Shown here: positions 1 to 6,548 of the stretch, in pieces
How positions within the stretch are numbered: the stretch's first letter is position 1
Layout of the letters: each line of letters starts with the position of its first letter
NCBI GenBank assembly: GCA_900769745.1
Contig: CAAGHX010000079.1
Location: forward strand, 1-19,477
Direction of reading: 5' to 3'
DNA: 19,477 nucleotides
Source: an uncultured Alistipes sp.
GTDB lineage: Bacteria > Bacteroidota > Bacteroidia > Bacteroidales > Rikenellaceae
The notes under the pieces: model-generated
The model's input: the letters and a program-made list of their open reading frames with translations, nothing else
Databases searched by the model: none
Told to the model about the DNA's origin: nothing
Program-made: the position numbers and the translations under genes

Positions 1-2
1 AT

Positions 3-182
3 GCTGAGGCAATGCAGGAGGCTATCGACGGTCACGAGTTCTGGCTCTACCCACACGATGTAGACTTTACACGTCAGTTTCAGTGCTTTACGCTTCAAGT
101 ATGCAGTTGTGCCGGCAACAAAAAAAGGCTGGCGCAGTGCCAACCTTTTCATTTGTCTATATATTCTATCCTTATCCCTTGA
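3..182 (+). CDS. 3' end of an unrecognised protein (partial)
   Basis: This frame is open from the left edge of the window to a TGA at 180-182 and has no start codon that must be the gene start, so it is read as the tail of a gene beginning outside the window. The first 25 or so residues (around EAIDGHEFWLYPHDVDF) look like normal protein with codon use like the neighbouring genes. The last 30 are Cys-rich and less protein-like, and they run straight through the hairpin at 127-145, so the true end may be earlier or a frameshift may be present. The stop overlaps the 3' end of folB by 11 bases in convergent orientation. I do not recognise a family; some short-chain dehydrogenases end in a vaguely similar way, but that is too weak to name it. 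Confidence 0.35.
   Translation, partial: AEAMQEAIDGHEFWLYPHDVDFTRQFQCFTLQVCSCAGNKKRLAQCQPFHLSIYSILIP
120..149 (-). terminator. Terminator after folB
   Basis: On the minus strand GGTTGGC (145-139) pairs with GCCAGCC (133-127), with one G-T wobble and a 5-base loop, and is followed by seven T (126-120). It begins 27 bases past the folB stop, so it is the likely end of the dnaX-tyrS-folB transcript. On the plus strand the same stem is followed by only four T, so it may also act weakly for the gene at the left edge. Confidence 0.6.
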
Positions 183-525
183 GTGTAACGCTCACACGGC
201 CTATTTTGCCGCCCAATGGGGGCGCAAGCTTCGACACGGTGCACTCTACCTCCACAATCTGCTCGAAGCGCTCCTTGACGGCGCAAATGATGTTCTGAGC
301 CACGCGCTCAATGGTGCGCTGAGTGACCTTCATCTGCTCGCTAACAACCTCATATACTGTAAGGTAGTTCACAGCCTTCTCCACAGCATCTTCGTCGGCT
401 ACGCTGCCGAGGTGAGTGGTGATGAGCAGTTCGACATTGAAGCGGTTGCCCACCTTCTGCTCCAAATCGTAGCAGCCGTGGTAGGCACGAAACTCCATAT
501 CTTGCAGTCGGATAGTGTAAAGCAT
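172..525 (-). CDS. folB: Dihydroneopterin aldolase (FolB)
   Basis: FolB cleaves 7,8-dihydroneopterin to 6-hydroxymethyl-7,8-dihydropterin and glycolaldehyde in cytoplasmic folate synthesis. The 117-residue length is typical of the single-domain family. The N-terminal pattern around EFRAYHGCYDLEQKVGN (residues 11-27) is the family signature, and the active-site positions known from the Staphylococcus enzyme have counterparts here: Glu22, Tyr54, Glu73 and Lys99 in SKLAPPLGGK. The start at 525 places these residues at canonical numbers, which supports it. The gene follows tyrS after 27 bases on the same strand and is probably the last gene of the dnaX-tyrS-folB transcript. No other folate genes are in view. 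Confidence 0.93.
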   Translation of the reverse strand: MLYTIRLQDMEFRAYHGCYDLEQKVGNRFNVELLITTHLGSVADEDAVEKAVNYLTVYEVVSEQMKVTQRTIERVAQNIICAVKERFEQIVEVECTVSKLAPPLGGKIGRVSVTLKG

Positions 526-552
526 AGCTCGGCGGGAATAACTTAAGAATAA

Positions 553-1851
553 TTACTCAACAATAATGAGGTAGTAGTTCTTCTTACCGCGCTGTGCAAT
601 CATATACTTGCCAGCGATAAGGTCGCTCTCAGTCACCTCGCGCATTGGGTCTGTAACCTTCTCCTTGTTGAGCGACACGCCGCCACCCTGTACCATCTTA
701 CGGCACTCGCCCTTCGATGGGAATACCTTTGTGAGGTCAGCGCAGAGGTCAACGAACGACACACCCAGCTGCTCCTTGTTGATAGTGAACTGTGGCACGC
801 CCTCGAACACCTGCAAGAGAGTCTGCTCGTCGAGGTTACGCAACGCCTCCGATGTAGCGCCACCGAAGAGAATCTGCGATGCCTCTACAGCCTTCTTGTA
901 CTCCTCAGCAGAGTGAATCATAGTTGTAACCTCCTTAGCCAAAGCCTTCTGCAATGCACGCATATGTGGAGCTGCCTCGTGCTCAGCGATAAGGTTGTCG
1001 ATAGTCTCGCGGTCGAGAAGTGTGAAGATCTTGATGTAACGCTTAGCGTCCTCGTCGCTCACGTTCAACCAGAACTGGTAGAACTTATATGGCGATGTGT
1101 ACTTTGGTGAGAGCCATACGTTACCGCTCTCTGTCTTACCAAACTTAGTACCGTCGGCCTTAGTGATAAGAGGGCAAGTGATAGCAAAAGCCTCGTTCTC
1201 TGAGCCCAACTTACGGCGGATAAGCTCGGTACCTGTTGTGATGTTACCCCACTGGTCGGCACCACCCAACTGAACCTTGCAGTTCAAAGTCTGGTAGAGG
1301 TGCAAGAAGTCGTAACCCTGCAAGAGCTGATATGTAAACTCTGTGAACGACATACCGTCGCCCTCGCCGCTGAAACGCTTCTTTACAGAGTCCTTAGCCA
1401 TCATATAGTTAACTGTGATGCACTTACCGATGTCGCGAGCGAAATCGAGGAATGAGAACTCCTTCATCCAGTCGTAGTTGTTCACCAAAAGCGCCTTGTT
1501 CTCGGCGTCTGACTCGAAGTCGATGAGCTTGGCAAGCTGCGCCTTGATAGCCTCCTGGTTGTGACGCAATGTAGCCTCGTCCAAGAGGTTACGCTCCTGC
1601 GACTTACCACTTGGGTCGCCAATCATACCTGTTGCACCACCAACCAACGCGATGGGGCGGTGGCCACACATCTGGAAGTGCTTCAAAATCATCACACCCA
1701 CCAAGTGGCCGATGTGCAATGAGTCGGCTGTGGGGTCAATGCCCAAGTAAGCCGTTGTCATCTCCTTCTCGAGCTGCTCCTTAGCGCCAGGCATAATCGT
1801 GTGGATCATGCCACGCCATTCCAACTCCTCTACAAAGTTCTTAATTGCCAT
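553..1851 (-). CDS. tyrS: Tyrosyl-tRNA synthetase
   Basis: TyrS charges tRNA-Tyr with tyrosine in the cytoplasm (class Ic aminoacyl-tRNA synthetase, TyrRS type 1). At 432 residues it has normal bacterial length. Visible motifs are the HIGH signature at residues 46-49 (DSLHIGH), the tyrosine-binding stretch QLGGADQWGNI (about 194-204), and the KMSKS-type loop as KFGKT (236-240), the form usual in bacterial TyrRS. The last 70 or so residues carry the S4-type RNA-binding domain, ending in AQRGKKNYYLI. It sits 51 bases downstream of dnaX and 27 bases upstream of folB on the same strand, so co-transcription is likely. No T-box or other leader regulator can fit in the short upstream gap. Confidence 0.97.
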   Translation of the reverse strand: MAIKNFVEELEWRGMIHTIMPGAKEQLEKEMTTAYLGIDPTADSLHIGHLVGVMILKHFQMCGHRPIALVGGATGMIGDPSGKSQERNLLDEATLRHNQEAIKAQLAKLIDFESDAENKALLVNNYDWMKEFSFLDFARDIGKCITVNYMMAKDSVKKRFSGEGDGMSFTEFTYQLLQGYDFLHLYQTLNCKVQLGGADQWGNITTGTELIRRKLGSENEAFAITCPLITKADGTKFGKTESGNVWLSPKYTSPYKFYQFWLNVSDEDAKRYIKIFTLLDRETIDNLIAEHEAAPHMRALQKALAKEVTTMIHSAEEYKKAVEASQILFGGATSEALRNLDEQTLLQVFEGVPQFTINKEQLGVSFVDLCADLTKVFPSKGECRKMVQGGGVSLNKEKVTDPMREVTESDLIAGKYMIAQRGKKNYYLIIVE

Positions 1852-1902
1852 TTTTTCTATATTTTTTGTCGTTATATATTCTCTGTTTGGGGTGGGGTAG
1901 TA

Positions 1903-3732
1903 CTACTCGTACTCCATATCCAAGGCCTTCTTAAGCTCAAGAAGAAGCGGGTTCTTCTCGGTCATAAACTTGATTCTATCCTCCAACTTAATTGGACGTG
2001 AGGCCTTTATCTCTTCGTTGATGGTTATATCCATCTCCAACATACCCTCCACGCCTGCCGCACGAGCCATCTGCATCAGTATCTCGGTCTTCGAGCGCAT
2101 AATCTCCTCGTAGAGCGTCTGCGATGGCACCTCCAGCTTGATTGTGTGACCCTCGATGCGCATCGACTCGAAAGCAACAACAAATCGGGGGCGCTCCTGC
2201 AAGATGTCATCCACAATCTTCTGGCGATTCTCGTTGAGCTTCCACTCGCTCTGCGGGTCGATAACCACATCGGCAGCACTCTTCTTTTTCTCCTCAGCCT
2301 GCTCTACAAGCGTGGTTGTGGAGTTGAGCAGCTCTGAGAGCGACAATCCAGCGAGCGCCGAACGGCGTGGTGTCGTAGGCTTACCTGGCTGCGCTGGCTG
2401 TGGGTTGCTCTGCTGTGGCGCAGCTGTGGCCGCAACGCTTGGCGCAGCGGTTTGTGCAGCGGTTTGTGCAGCGGCTGGCACTTCAATCTTGCTGCCCGTT
2501 GTTGCACCATTAGTGGCCGTTGCAACAGGCGTCGCAGTGGGGCGTGACGACTGAGCCACCGTAGTAGCCGCAGGGGTTATATTCTGGGGAAGTTCGGGCA
2601 GAGGATAATCTTCGGCGATGGTTATACCGTCGTCGTTATTTTTTTTTTTGCCGAGACCTGCAATCTTCATCAGTCCCAGCTCAACCAACAATCTTTGGTT
2701 CGATGATTGTTTTATCTTGCCATCGGCCTCAGTGAGCAACGATATAGCTCCGAAGAGGAACTCCGGTGCACACTGCTCTGCCTGCTGGCGATATCTGTCG
2801 AGCAGCGAGCCTGTGAGCTCGATGAGTGAGATAGCTGGGCCCTTGGCCAATAGCAAATCGCGCATATGCTGATTCAGACCAGCCATAAATGTCTGGCCCG
2901 AGAAGCCCTTCGACAACACCTCATCGTAGCGGATAAGTGCCGATGTATAGTCGCCTGCAAGCAGCAGCTCGGTCATCTGGAAGTATGTGTCGTAGTCGAG
3001 TACGTTCAGCGTCTCGGCCACCTGCTTATACTGCAGATTGGCGTTACAGAACGATACCGCCTTGTCGAACATCGACAAAGCATCGCGCATACCACCATCA
3101 GCCTTCTGTGCAATGAGGTTGAGCGACTCCTCGTCGCAAGTTACACCCTCGTTGTCGGCGATGTACTTCAAATATTTCACTGAATCCTCCACACGGATGC
3201 GCTTGAAGTCGTAAACCTGGCAGCGAGAGAGGATTGTGGGGATAATCTTGTGTTTCTCAGTTGTGGCGAGGATAAACACAGCGTGCTTAGGAGGCTCCTC
3301 GAGCGTCTTAAGGAAGGCGTTGAACGCCTGCTGTGAGAGCATATGTACCTCGTCGATGATAAAGAGTGAGTAGCGACCCACCTGAGGCAAGATGCGCACC
3401 TGCTCTATGAGGTTACGGATATCGTCAACAGAGTTGTTCGATGCTGCATCGAGCTCATGGATATTCATCGAGCGACCCTCGTTGAATGCCTTGCACGACT
3501 CGCACTCGTTGCAAGCCTCTGCTCCGTTTGGGTTTAGGCAGTTTATCGCCTTGGCAAAGATACGCGCACAAGTGGTCTTACCCACACCACGAGGTCCGCA
3601 GAATAGGTAGGCATGCGCCAACTGACCACGCTCGATTGCGTTTTTCAACGTCGAGGTGATGCTCTGCTGGCCCACTACCGAAGCAAACGTGGCGGGGCGA
3701 TATTTGCGTGCCGAAACGATAAATTCACTCAT
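1903..3732 (-). CDS. dnaX: DNA polymerase III subunit gamma/tau
   Basis: DnaX is the ATPase of the replicative clamp loader; its long form tau also tethers polymerase cores and helicase. The 609 residues show the AAA+ module first: Walker A GPRGVGKT (46-53), a zinc-binding set Cys65, Cys74, Cys77, Cys80, Walker B IIDEVH (about 125-130) and sensor ATTEK (156-160). Domain III runs to about residue 361. An Ala/Thr/Gln/Pro-rich linker covers roughly 370-470, and a tau-type C-terminal domain follows from about 500. Residues 362-365 are coded by an 11-adenine run where slippage would give a gamma-like short product (see the separate entry). The start at 3732 gives the family N-terminus MSEFIVSARKYRP. 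A promoter element lies 7 bases before the start, and tyrS and folB follow. Confidence 0.96.
   Translation of the reverse strand: MSEFIVSARKYRPATFASVVGQQSITSTLKNAIERGQLAHAYLFCGPRGVGKTTCARIFAKAINCLNPNGAEACNECESCKAFNEGRSMNIHELDAASNNSVDDIRNLIEQVRILPQVGRYSLFIIDEVHMLSQQAFNAFLKTLEEPPKHAVFILATTEKHKIIPTILSRCQVYDFKRIRVEDSVKYLKYIADNEGVTCDEESLNLIAQKADGGMRDALSMFDKAVSFCNANLQYKQVAETLNVLDYDTYFQMTELLLAGDYTSALIRYDEVLSKGFSGQTFMAGLNQHMRDLLLAKGPAISLIELTGSLLDRYRQQAEQCAPEFLFGAISLLTEADGKIKQSSNQRLLVELGLMKIAGLGKKKNNDDGITIAEDYPLPELPQNITPAATTVAQSSRPTATPVATATNGATTGSKIEVPAAAQTAAQTAAPSVAATAAPQQSNPQPAQPGKPTTPRRSALAGLSLSELLNSTTTLVEQAEEKKKSAADVVIDPQSEWKLNENRQKIVDDILQERPRFVVAFESMRIEGHTIKLEVPSQTLYEEIMRSKTEILMQMARAAGVEGMLEMDITINEEIKASRPIKLEDRIKFMTEKNPLLLELKKALDMEYE
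2444..2474 (-). repeat. 12-bp tandem repeat in the dnaX linker
   Basis: The unit GCAGCGGTTTGT occurs at 2444-2455 and 2456-2467, with a further partial copy (GCAGCGG) at 2468-2474. On the coding strand it gives the repeated peptide AAQTAAQTAA in the low-complexity linker of DnaX. The unit is a multiple of three, so copy-number change would keep the frame and only lengthen or shorten the linker. Confidence 0.85.
2639..2649 (-). promoter_or_regulatory. A11 slippage or frameshift site in dnaX
   Basis: On the coding strand eleven A follow GGC and precede TAAC, coding Lys362-Lys363-Lys364-Asn365. With one A gained, or a -1 ribosomal shift, the frame becomes four Lys codons and then TAA, giving 365 residues. 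With one A lost, or a +1 shift, it reads Ile-Thr-Thr-Thr-Val and TAA, giving 369 residues. Both products end just after clamp-loader domains I-III, as a gamma subunit would. Known cases are ribosomal frameshifting in E. coli dnaX and transcriptional slippage on an A run in Thermus dnaX. That this run is used here is inference; no clear Shine-Dalgarno-like stimulator or downstream stem was seen, which favours transcriptional slippage. Confidence 0.65.
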
Positions 3733-3739
3733 AATAGCG

Positions 3740-3747
3740 CAAAGATA
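3740..3747 (-). promoter_or_regulatory. Bacteroidales -7 element of dnaX promoter
   Basis: The minus strand reads TATCTTTG, an exact match to the TAnnTTTG -7 element known from Bacteroides promoters. Only seven bases separate it from the dnaX ATG at 3732. The region 19-20 bases upstream is AT-rich (TATTTC) rather than a clear TTTG. Transcription would start within a few bases of the ATG, so the dnaX message should be leaderless or nearly so. Confidence 0.55.
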
Positions 3748-3797
3748 ATAATTTTTATCGAAGGAAATACCTCGAAGGGGGCTTTTTTATCGATGGA

Positions 3798-4574
3798 TTA
3801 CATATCGACAATCGTAACCTCTATTCCGCGCTGCTGCAATGCCTCCAGCGTATGCGATGGAATAGCCGAGTCGGTGATGATTTGGTCAACGTCGTCGATG
3901 CCACATATGCGGCTGAAACCGCGACGGCCAAATTTTGAGCTATCGCACAGAACTATAGTCTTTTGCGTAGAGCGAATCATAGCGCGATTGAGGTTGGCCT
4001 CCAGTAGGTTTGTGGTTGAGAGTCCATACTCTAAATCGATTCCATCCACTCCGATAAAGAGTTTGCTGCTCGAGAAATTCTCCAACAGATGCTCTGCGTC
4101 GCTTCCAACAGCCGAGAGAGCTGTGCCTCGCACAATGCCGCCGAGCTGTACAACCTCGTAGTTGCGGTTCTTGGCCAGAATCGAAGCCACGTTCAGAGCC
4201 GATGTGATTACAGTCAGGCGACCGAGCGTCTCCTCGGCATATACCTCGCGGGCGAAGTACTCAACGGTTGTGCCCGATGCGATGATAATCGAGTCGTTGG
4301 GCTCGATGAGCTTTACGGCCGCCTTGCCGATTGCGGTCTTCTCGGTGGGGTACTGCGAGAACTTCACATTCACGTCGCGGTCGTTGATGTAGGGGCTCAT
4401 CTTGATAGCCTTTCCGTGAGCTCGGTAGAGGCGGTTGCTCTGCTCGAGCAGGGTGAGGTCTTTTCGAATCGTAACTTCCGAAACATTGAGCATAGTCGAG
4501 AGCTCGGTGACGCTCACCTGGCCTTTAGAGTCCAACTCCTTTATAATCAAATCGTGTCTTTCGTTGATGGTCAT
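3798..4574 (-). CDS. DeoR/GlpR-family transcriptional regulator
   Basis: This 258-residue protein has the DeoR-family plan: an N-terminal winged helix-turn-helix (about residues 5-58; VSVTELSTMLNVSEVTIRKD at 20-39) and a DeoRC sugar-phosphate sensor domain (about 75-235) with GTT at 101-103, the GGIVRGTALSAVG segment and FIGVDGID. Such proteins usually repress nearby catabolic genes and are released by a phosphorylated metabolite. It diverges from glpD-glpT across 336 bases, so it is most likely their repressor with glycerol-3-phosphate as inducer; that is inferred from position, not from any residue. The start at 4574 fits the family N-terminus MTINERHDLI. It may also regulate itself. It ends 65 bases before dnaX with no obvious terminator between them. 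Confidence 0.88.
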   Translation of the reverse strand: MTINERHDLIIKELDSKGQVSVTELSTMLNVSEVTIRKDLTLLEQSNRLYRAHGKAIKMSPYINDRDVNVKFSQYPTEKTAIGKAAVKLIEPNDSIIIASGTTVEYFAREVYAEETLGRLTVITSALNVASILAKNRNYEVVQLGGIVRGTALSAVGSDAEHLLENFSSSKLFIGVDGIDLEYGLSTTNLLEANLNRAMIRSTQKTIVLCDSSKFGRRGFSRICGIDDVDQIITDSAIPSHTLEALQQRGIEVTIVDM

Positions 4575-4602
4575 ATCGTGATAGATTTTTCATTTCACAG
4601 CG

Positions 4603-4610
4603 TAAAGATA
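4603..4610 (-). promoter_or_regulatory. Probable -7 element of the glpR-type regulator
   Basis: The minus strand reads TATCTTTA, one base from the Bacteroides TAnnTTTG consensus, 28 bases before the ATG at 4574. The stretch about 20 bases upstream is T-rich (CGTTTTTAAG). It resembles the dnaX element TATCTTTG but leaves a leader of about 20 bases. Confidence 0.4.
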
Positions 4611-4637
4611 GTAAATATCGCTTAAAAACGAGCCTCG

Positions 4638-4794
4638 AAGGCGGTAAAGTGCCAAAAAATAGCAAAAAAATCAGATTATTTGGCAAAAATATTTGTCTAT
4701 ATTTTGAAATAACACTACTTTTGTTTCGTAATGAAAACAACTTAAAGCATTGACTTTGAGTCGTGCTGCCCGAAAACATCTTTTTTACCGCCTT
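4638..4794. repeat. 11-bp inverted repeat flanking the glp control region
   Basis: AAGGCGGTAAA at 4638-4648 is matched perfectly by its reverse complement TTTACCGCCTT at 4784-4794. The pair is centred on position 4716, the first base of the glpD -7 element, and encloses the plus-strand promoter; the left arm lies just beyond the expected -33 region of the regulator's promoter. It may be a pair of distant half-operators allowing DNA looping, or the ends of an ancestral element; neither is shown. Confidence 0.6.
4692..4723 (+). promoter_or_regulatory. Promoter of glpD-glpT with possible operator
   Basis: TTTG at 4692-4695 and TACTTTTG at 4716-4723, separated by 20 bases, match both parts of the Bacteroides sigma-factor consensus (TTTG, then TAnnTTTG). 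Transcription should begin near 4728-4731, about 180 bases before the glpD start. An imperfect dyad with core TTTCgtaatGAAA (4724-4736) covers the predicted start point and is a candidate site for the divergent DeoR-type regulator. Confidence 0.65.
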
Positions 4795-4817
4795 GGATGG
4801 CGATTTTTGGCTCTCGT

Positions 4818-4838
4818 TTGCGAAGTTTTGTTTCGCAA
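4818..4838 (+). other. Inverted repeat in the glpD leader
   Basis: TTGCGAA (4818-4824) and TTCGCAA (4832-4838) form a perfect 7-bp inverted repeat with a 7-base loop, inside the roughly 180-base leader of glpD. TTTTGTTTCG at 4826-4835 repeats the ten bases at 4719-4728 that overlap the promoter. It could be a second operator or an RNA hairpin. There is no T run after it, so it is not an intrinsic terminator. Confidence 0.4.
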
Positions 4839-4910
4839 GTGAGGCGTTCTGGTTTGGGCTCGGTTGTCGCTGGAGTTGGAGCAAAATATAACAATACATA
4901 TCATACAACA

Positions 4911-6476
4911 ATGAACAGAACAGGTCTTTTATCTCGCCTTGACGATGCCGATAAGGTATGGGATGTCGTCGTAATTGGTGGTGGCGCAACAGGTTTGGGT
5001 TGTGCAGTCGATGCAGCAGCGCGTGGTTATAATGTGGCTCTTTTTGAGCGTGAGGATTTCGCAAAGTGTACTTCGAGCCGCTCTACAAAGCTCGTACACG
5101 GTGGTGTGCGCTATTTGCAGAAGTTGGAGGTTGATTTGGTGCGCGAGGCACTCCACGAGCGTGGTCTTATGAAGCAGAATGCTCCTCATTTGGTGAAGGA
5201 CCAGGCTTTCGTAATCTCTAACTACAGCCACTGGGACAATTTCCTCTACTTCTGCGGTCTTTTGTGCTATGATATCCTTTCGTTTGGTTTCGGTTATGGC
5301 CGTTCTCGCTTTATCTCAGCTAAGAAGGTGCTCAAGTATCTCCCTACATCAGAGGTTAAGGGCCTGAAGGGTGGTGTGGTTTACCACGATGGTCAGTTCG
5401 ACGACTCACGTATGGCGGTTAACTTGGCGCAGACAGCGGTCGAGAAGGGTGCTATGGTTGCCAACTACACAGCCGTAGAGAAGGTTTTGCACGATAGTGA
5501 GGGTAAGGCTTGCGGTGTTGTGGTGCGTGACCTTTTGAACGACAAGGAGTATACAGTAAAGGCTAAGGCGGTAATCAACGCTGCTGGTATCTTCGTTGAC
5601 GAGGTGATGCAGATGGACGAGCCTAATATGCCAAAGATGGTTGTTCCAAGCCAGGGTGTTCACCTTGTGCTCGATATGAAGTTCTTGCAGAGCGACTATG
5701 CTATCATGGTGCCTAAGACATCTGATGGTCGTGTGCTCTTCGCAGTGCCTTGGCACGACAAGGTGGTTGTCGGCACAACCGACATCCAGCGTCCTGTAGC
5801 CGAGAGCGAGCCAAAGCCACTCGATGAGGAGATTGATTTCATCCTCGGCACAGCTGGCCTCTATATGAATCCAGCTCCTATACGCAAGGATATATTGTCA
5901 GTATTTGCTGGTCAGCGTCCTTTGGCAGCGCCCAAGAAGGAGGGTAAGAGCTCGAAGGAGGTATCGCGCAGCCACAAGATTATCGTTTCGGATCACGACC
6001 TTATCACCATCACTGGCGGTAAGTGGACATCATATCGCCGTATGGCCGAGGATACAGTCGATAAGGCTATCGAGTTGGGCAAGATCGAGAAGCGCAAGTG
6101 CGTAACTCGTAAGCTCAAGGTTCACGGCTGGCGTCCAAATCCAAACTTGGCCGACCATATGTATGTATATGGTAGCGACGAGCCTGCTATCCGCGCAATG
6201 ATTAAGGAGAACCCAGCTTTGGGCGAGCTTATCAGCGAGAAGTATGGCTACACAATGGCCGAGGTTATCTGGGCAATTCGCAATGAGATGGCTCAGACAG
6301 TAGAGGATGTTCTGGCACGTCGTGTGCGCCTGTTGTTTGTCGATGCTCGCGAGGCTCAGAAGGCTACCCGCAAGGTTGCCGAGGTTATGGCCGAGGAGAT
6401 GGGCAAGGATAAGGCTTGGATTGACGAGCAGGTTGAGTCGTTCACTAAGGTGTCGAACAACTATATTGTTTGCTAA
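4911..6476 (+). CDS. glpD: FAD-dependent glycerol-3-phosphate dehydrogenase
   Basis: The enzyme oxidises sn-glycerol-3-phosphate to dihydroxyacetone phosphate with FAD and passes electrons to the quinone pool at the inner membrane. From the start at 4911 it is 521 residues, near the usual GlpD/GlpA size. The FAD-binding GGGATG lies at residues 23-28, followed by the family segments SSRSTKLVHGGVRYLQ and INAAGIF, the active-site stretch GQRPLAAPKK and a C-terminal DAO_C domain (about 400-510). No bfd-like [2Fe-2S] domain is present, so it resembles GlpD more than a full GlpA. An in-frame ATG at 4797 would add 38 Arg/Gly-rich residues with no family counterpart, so 4911 is preferred. glpT follows after 72 bases and should be co-transcribed. 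Confidence 0.93.
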   Translation: MNRTGLLSRLDDADKVWDVVVIGGGATGLGCAVDAAARGYNVALFEREDFAKCTSSRSTKLVHGGVRYLQKLEVDLVREALHERGLMKQNAPHLVKDQAFVISNYSHWDNFLYFCGLLCYDILSFGFGYGRSRFISAKKVLKYLPTSEVKGLKGGVVYHDGQFDDSRMAVNLAQTAVEKGAMVANYTAVEKVLHDSEGKACGVVVRDLLNDKEYTVKAKAVINAAGIFVDEVMQMDEPNMPKMVVPSQGVHLVLDMKFLQSDYAIMVPKTSDGRVLFAVPWHDKVVVGTTDIQRPVAESEPKPLDEEIDFILGTAGLYMNPAPIRKDILSVFAGQRPLAAPKKEGKSSKEVSRSHKIIVSDHDLITITGGKWTSYRRMAEDTVDKAIELGKIEKRKCVTRKLKVHGWRPNPNLADHMYVYGSDEPAIRAMIKENPALGELISEKYGYTMAEVIWAIRNEMAQTVEDVLARRVRLLFVDAREAQKATRKVAEVMAEEMGKDKAWIDEQVESFTKVSNNYIVC

Positions 6477-6499
6477 GTTAGATATTTTTGTTAACTTAG

Positions 6500-6528
6500 C
6501 ACTCGGAGTGTCGCTACTAATGTGGCGA
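6500..6528 (+). other. Two small hairpins between glpD and glpT
   Basis: CACT/AGTG around CGG (6500-6510) and TCGCTAC/GTGGCGA around TAAT (6511-6528, one G-T wobble) lie side by side in the 72-base gap between the two genes. No T run follows either, so they do not look like terminators. They may mark a processing or stability site that sets the two genes' relative expression. Confidence 0.35.
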
Positions 6529-6548
6529 TAGACTAAAACTATTAAGCT

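Noticed and set aside
1897..1906. Palindrome GTAGTACTAC at the dnaX stop
   Set aside because: Only 10 bases, partly coding (Tyr/stop codons), no T run and no known function; likely chance.
4525..5064. Minus-strand open frame across the glp control region
   Set aside because: His- and Lys-rich, no family resemblance, and it overlaps the promoter region, the regulator start and the glpD start.
6496..6510. TTAGCACTC followed by GAGTG, like a CIRCE heat-shock operator
   Set aside because: CIRCE needs a 9-base spacer and a full GAGTGCTAA right half; here the spacer is one base and the right half is incomplete, and it lies between glpD and glpT, not before a chaperone gene.
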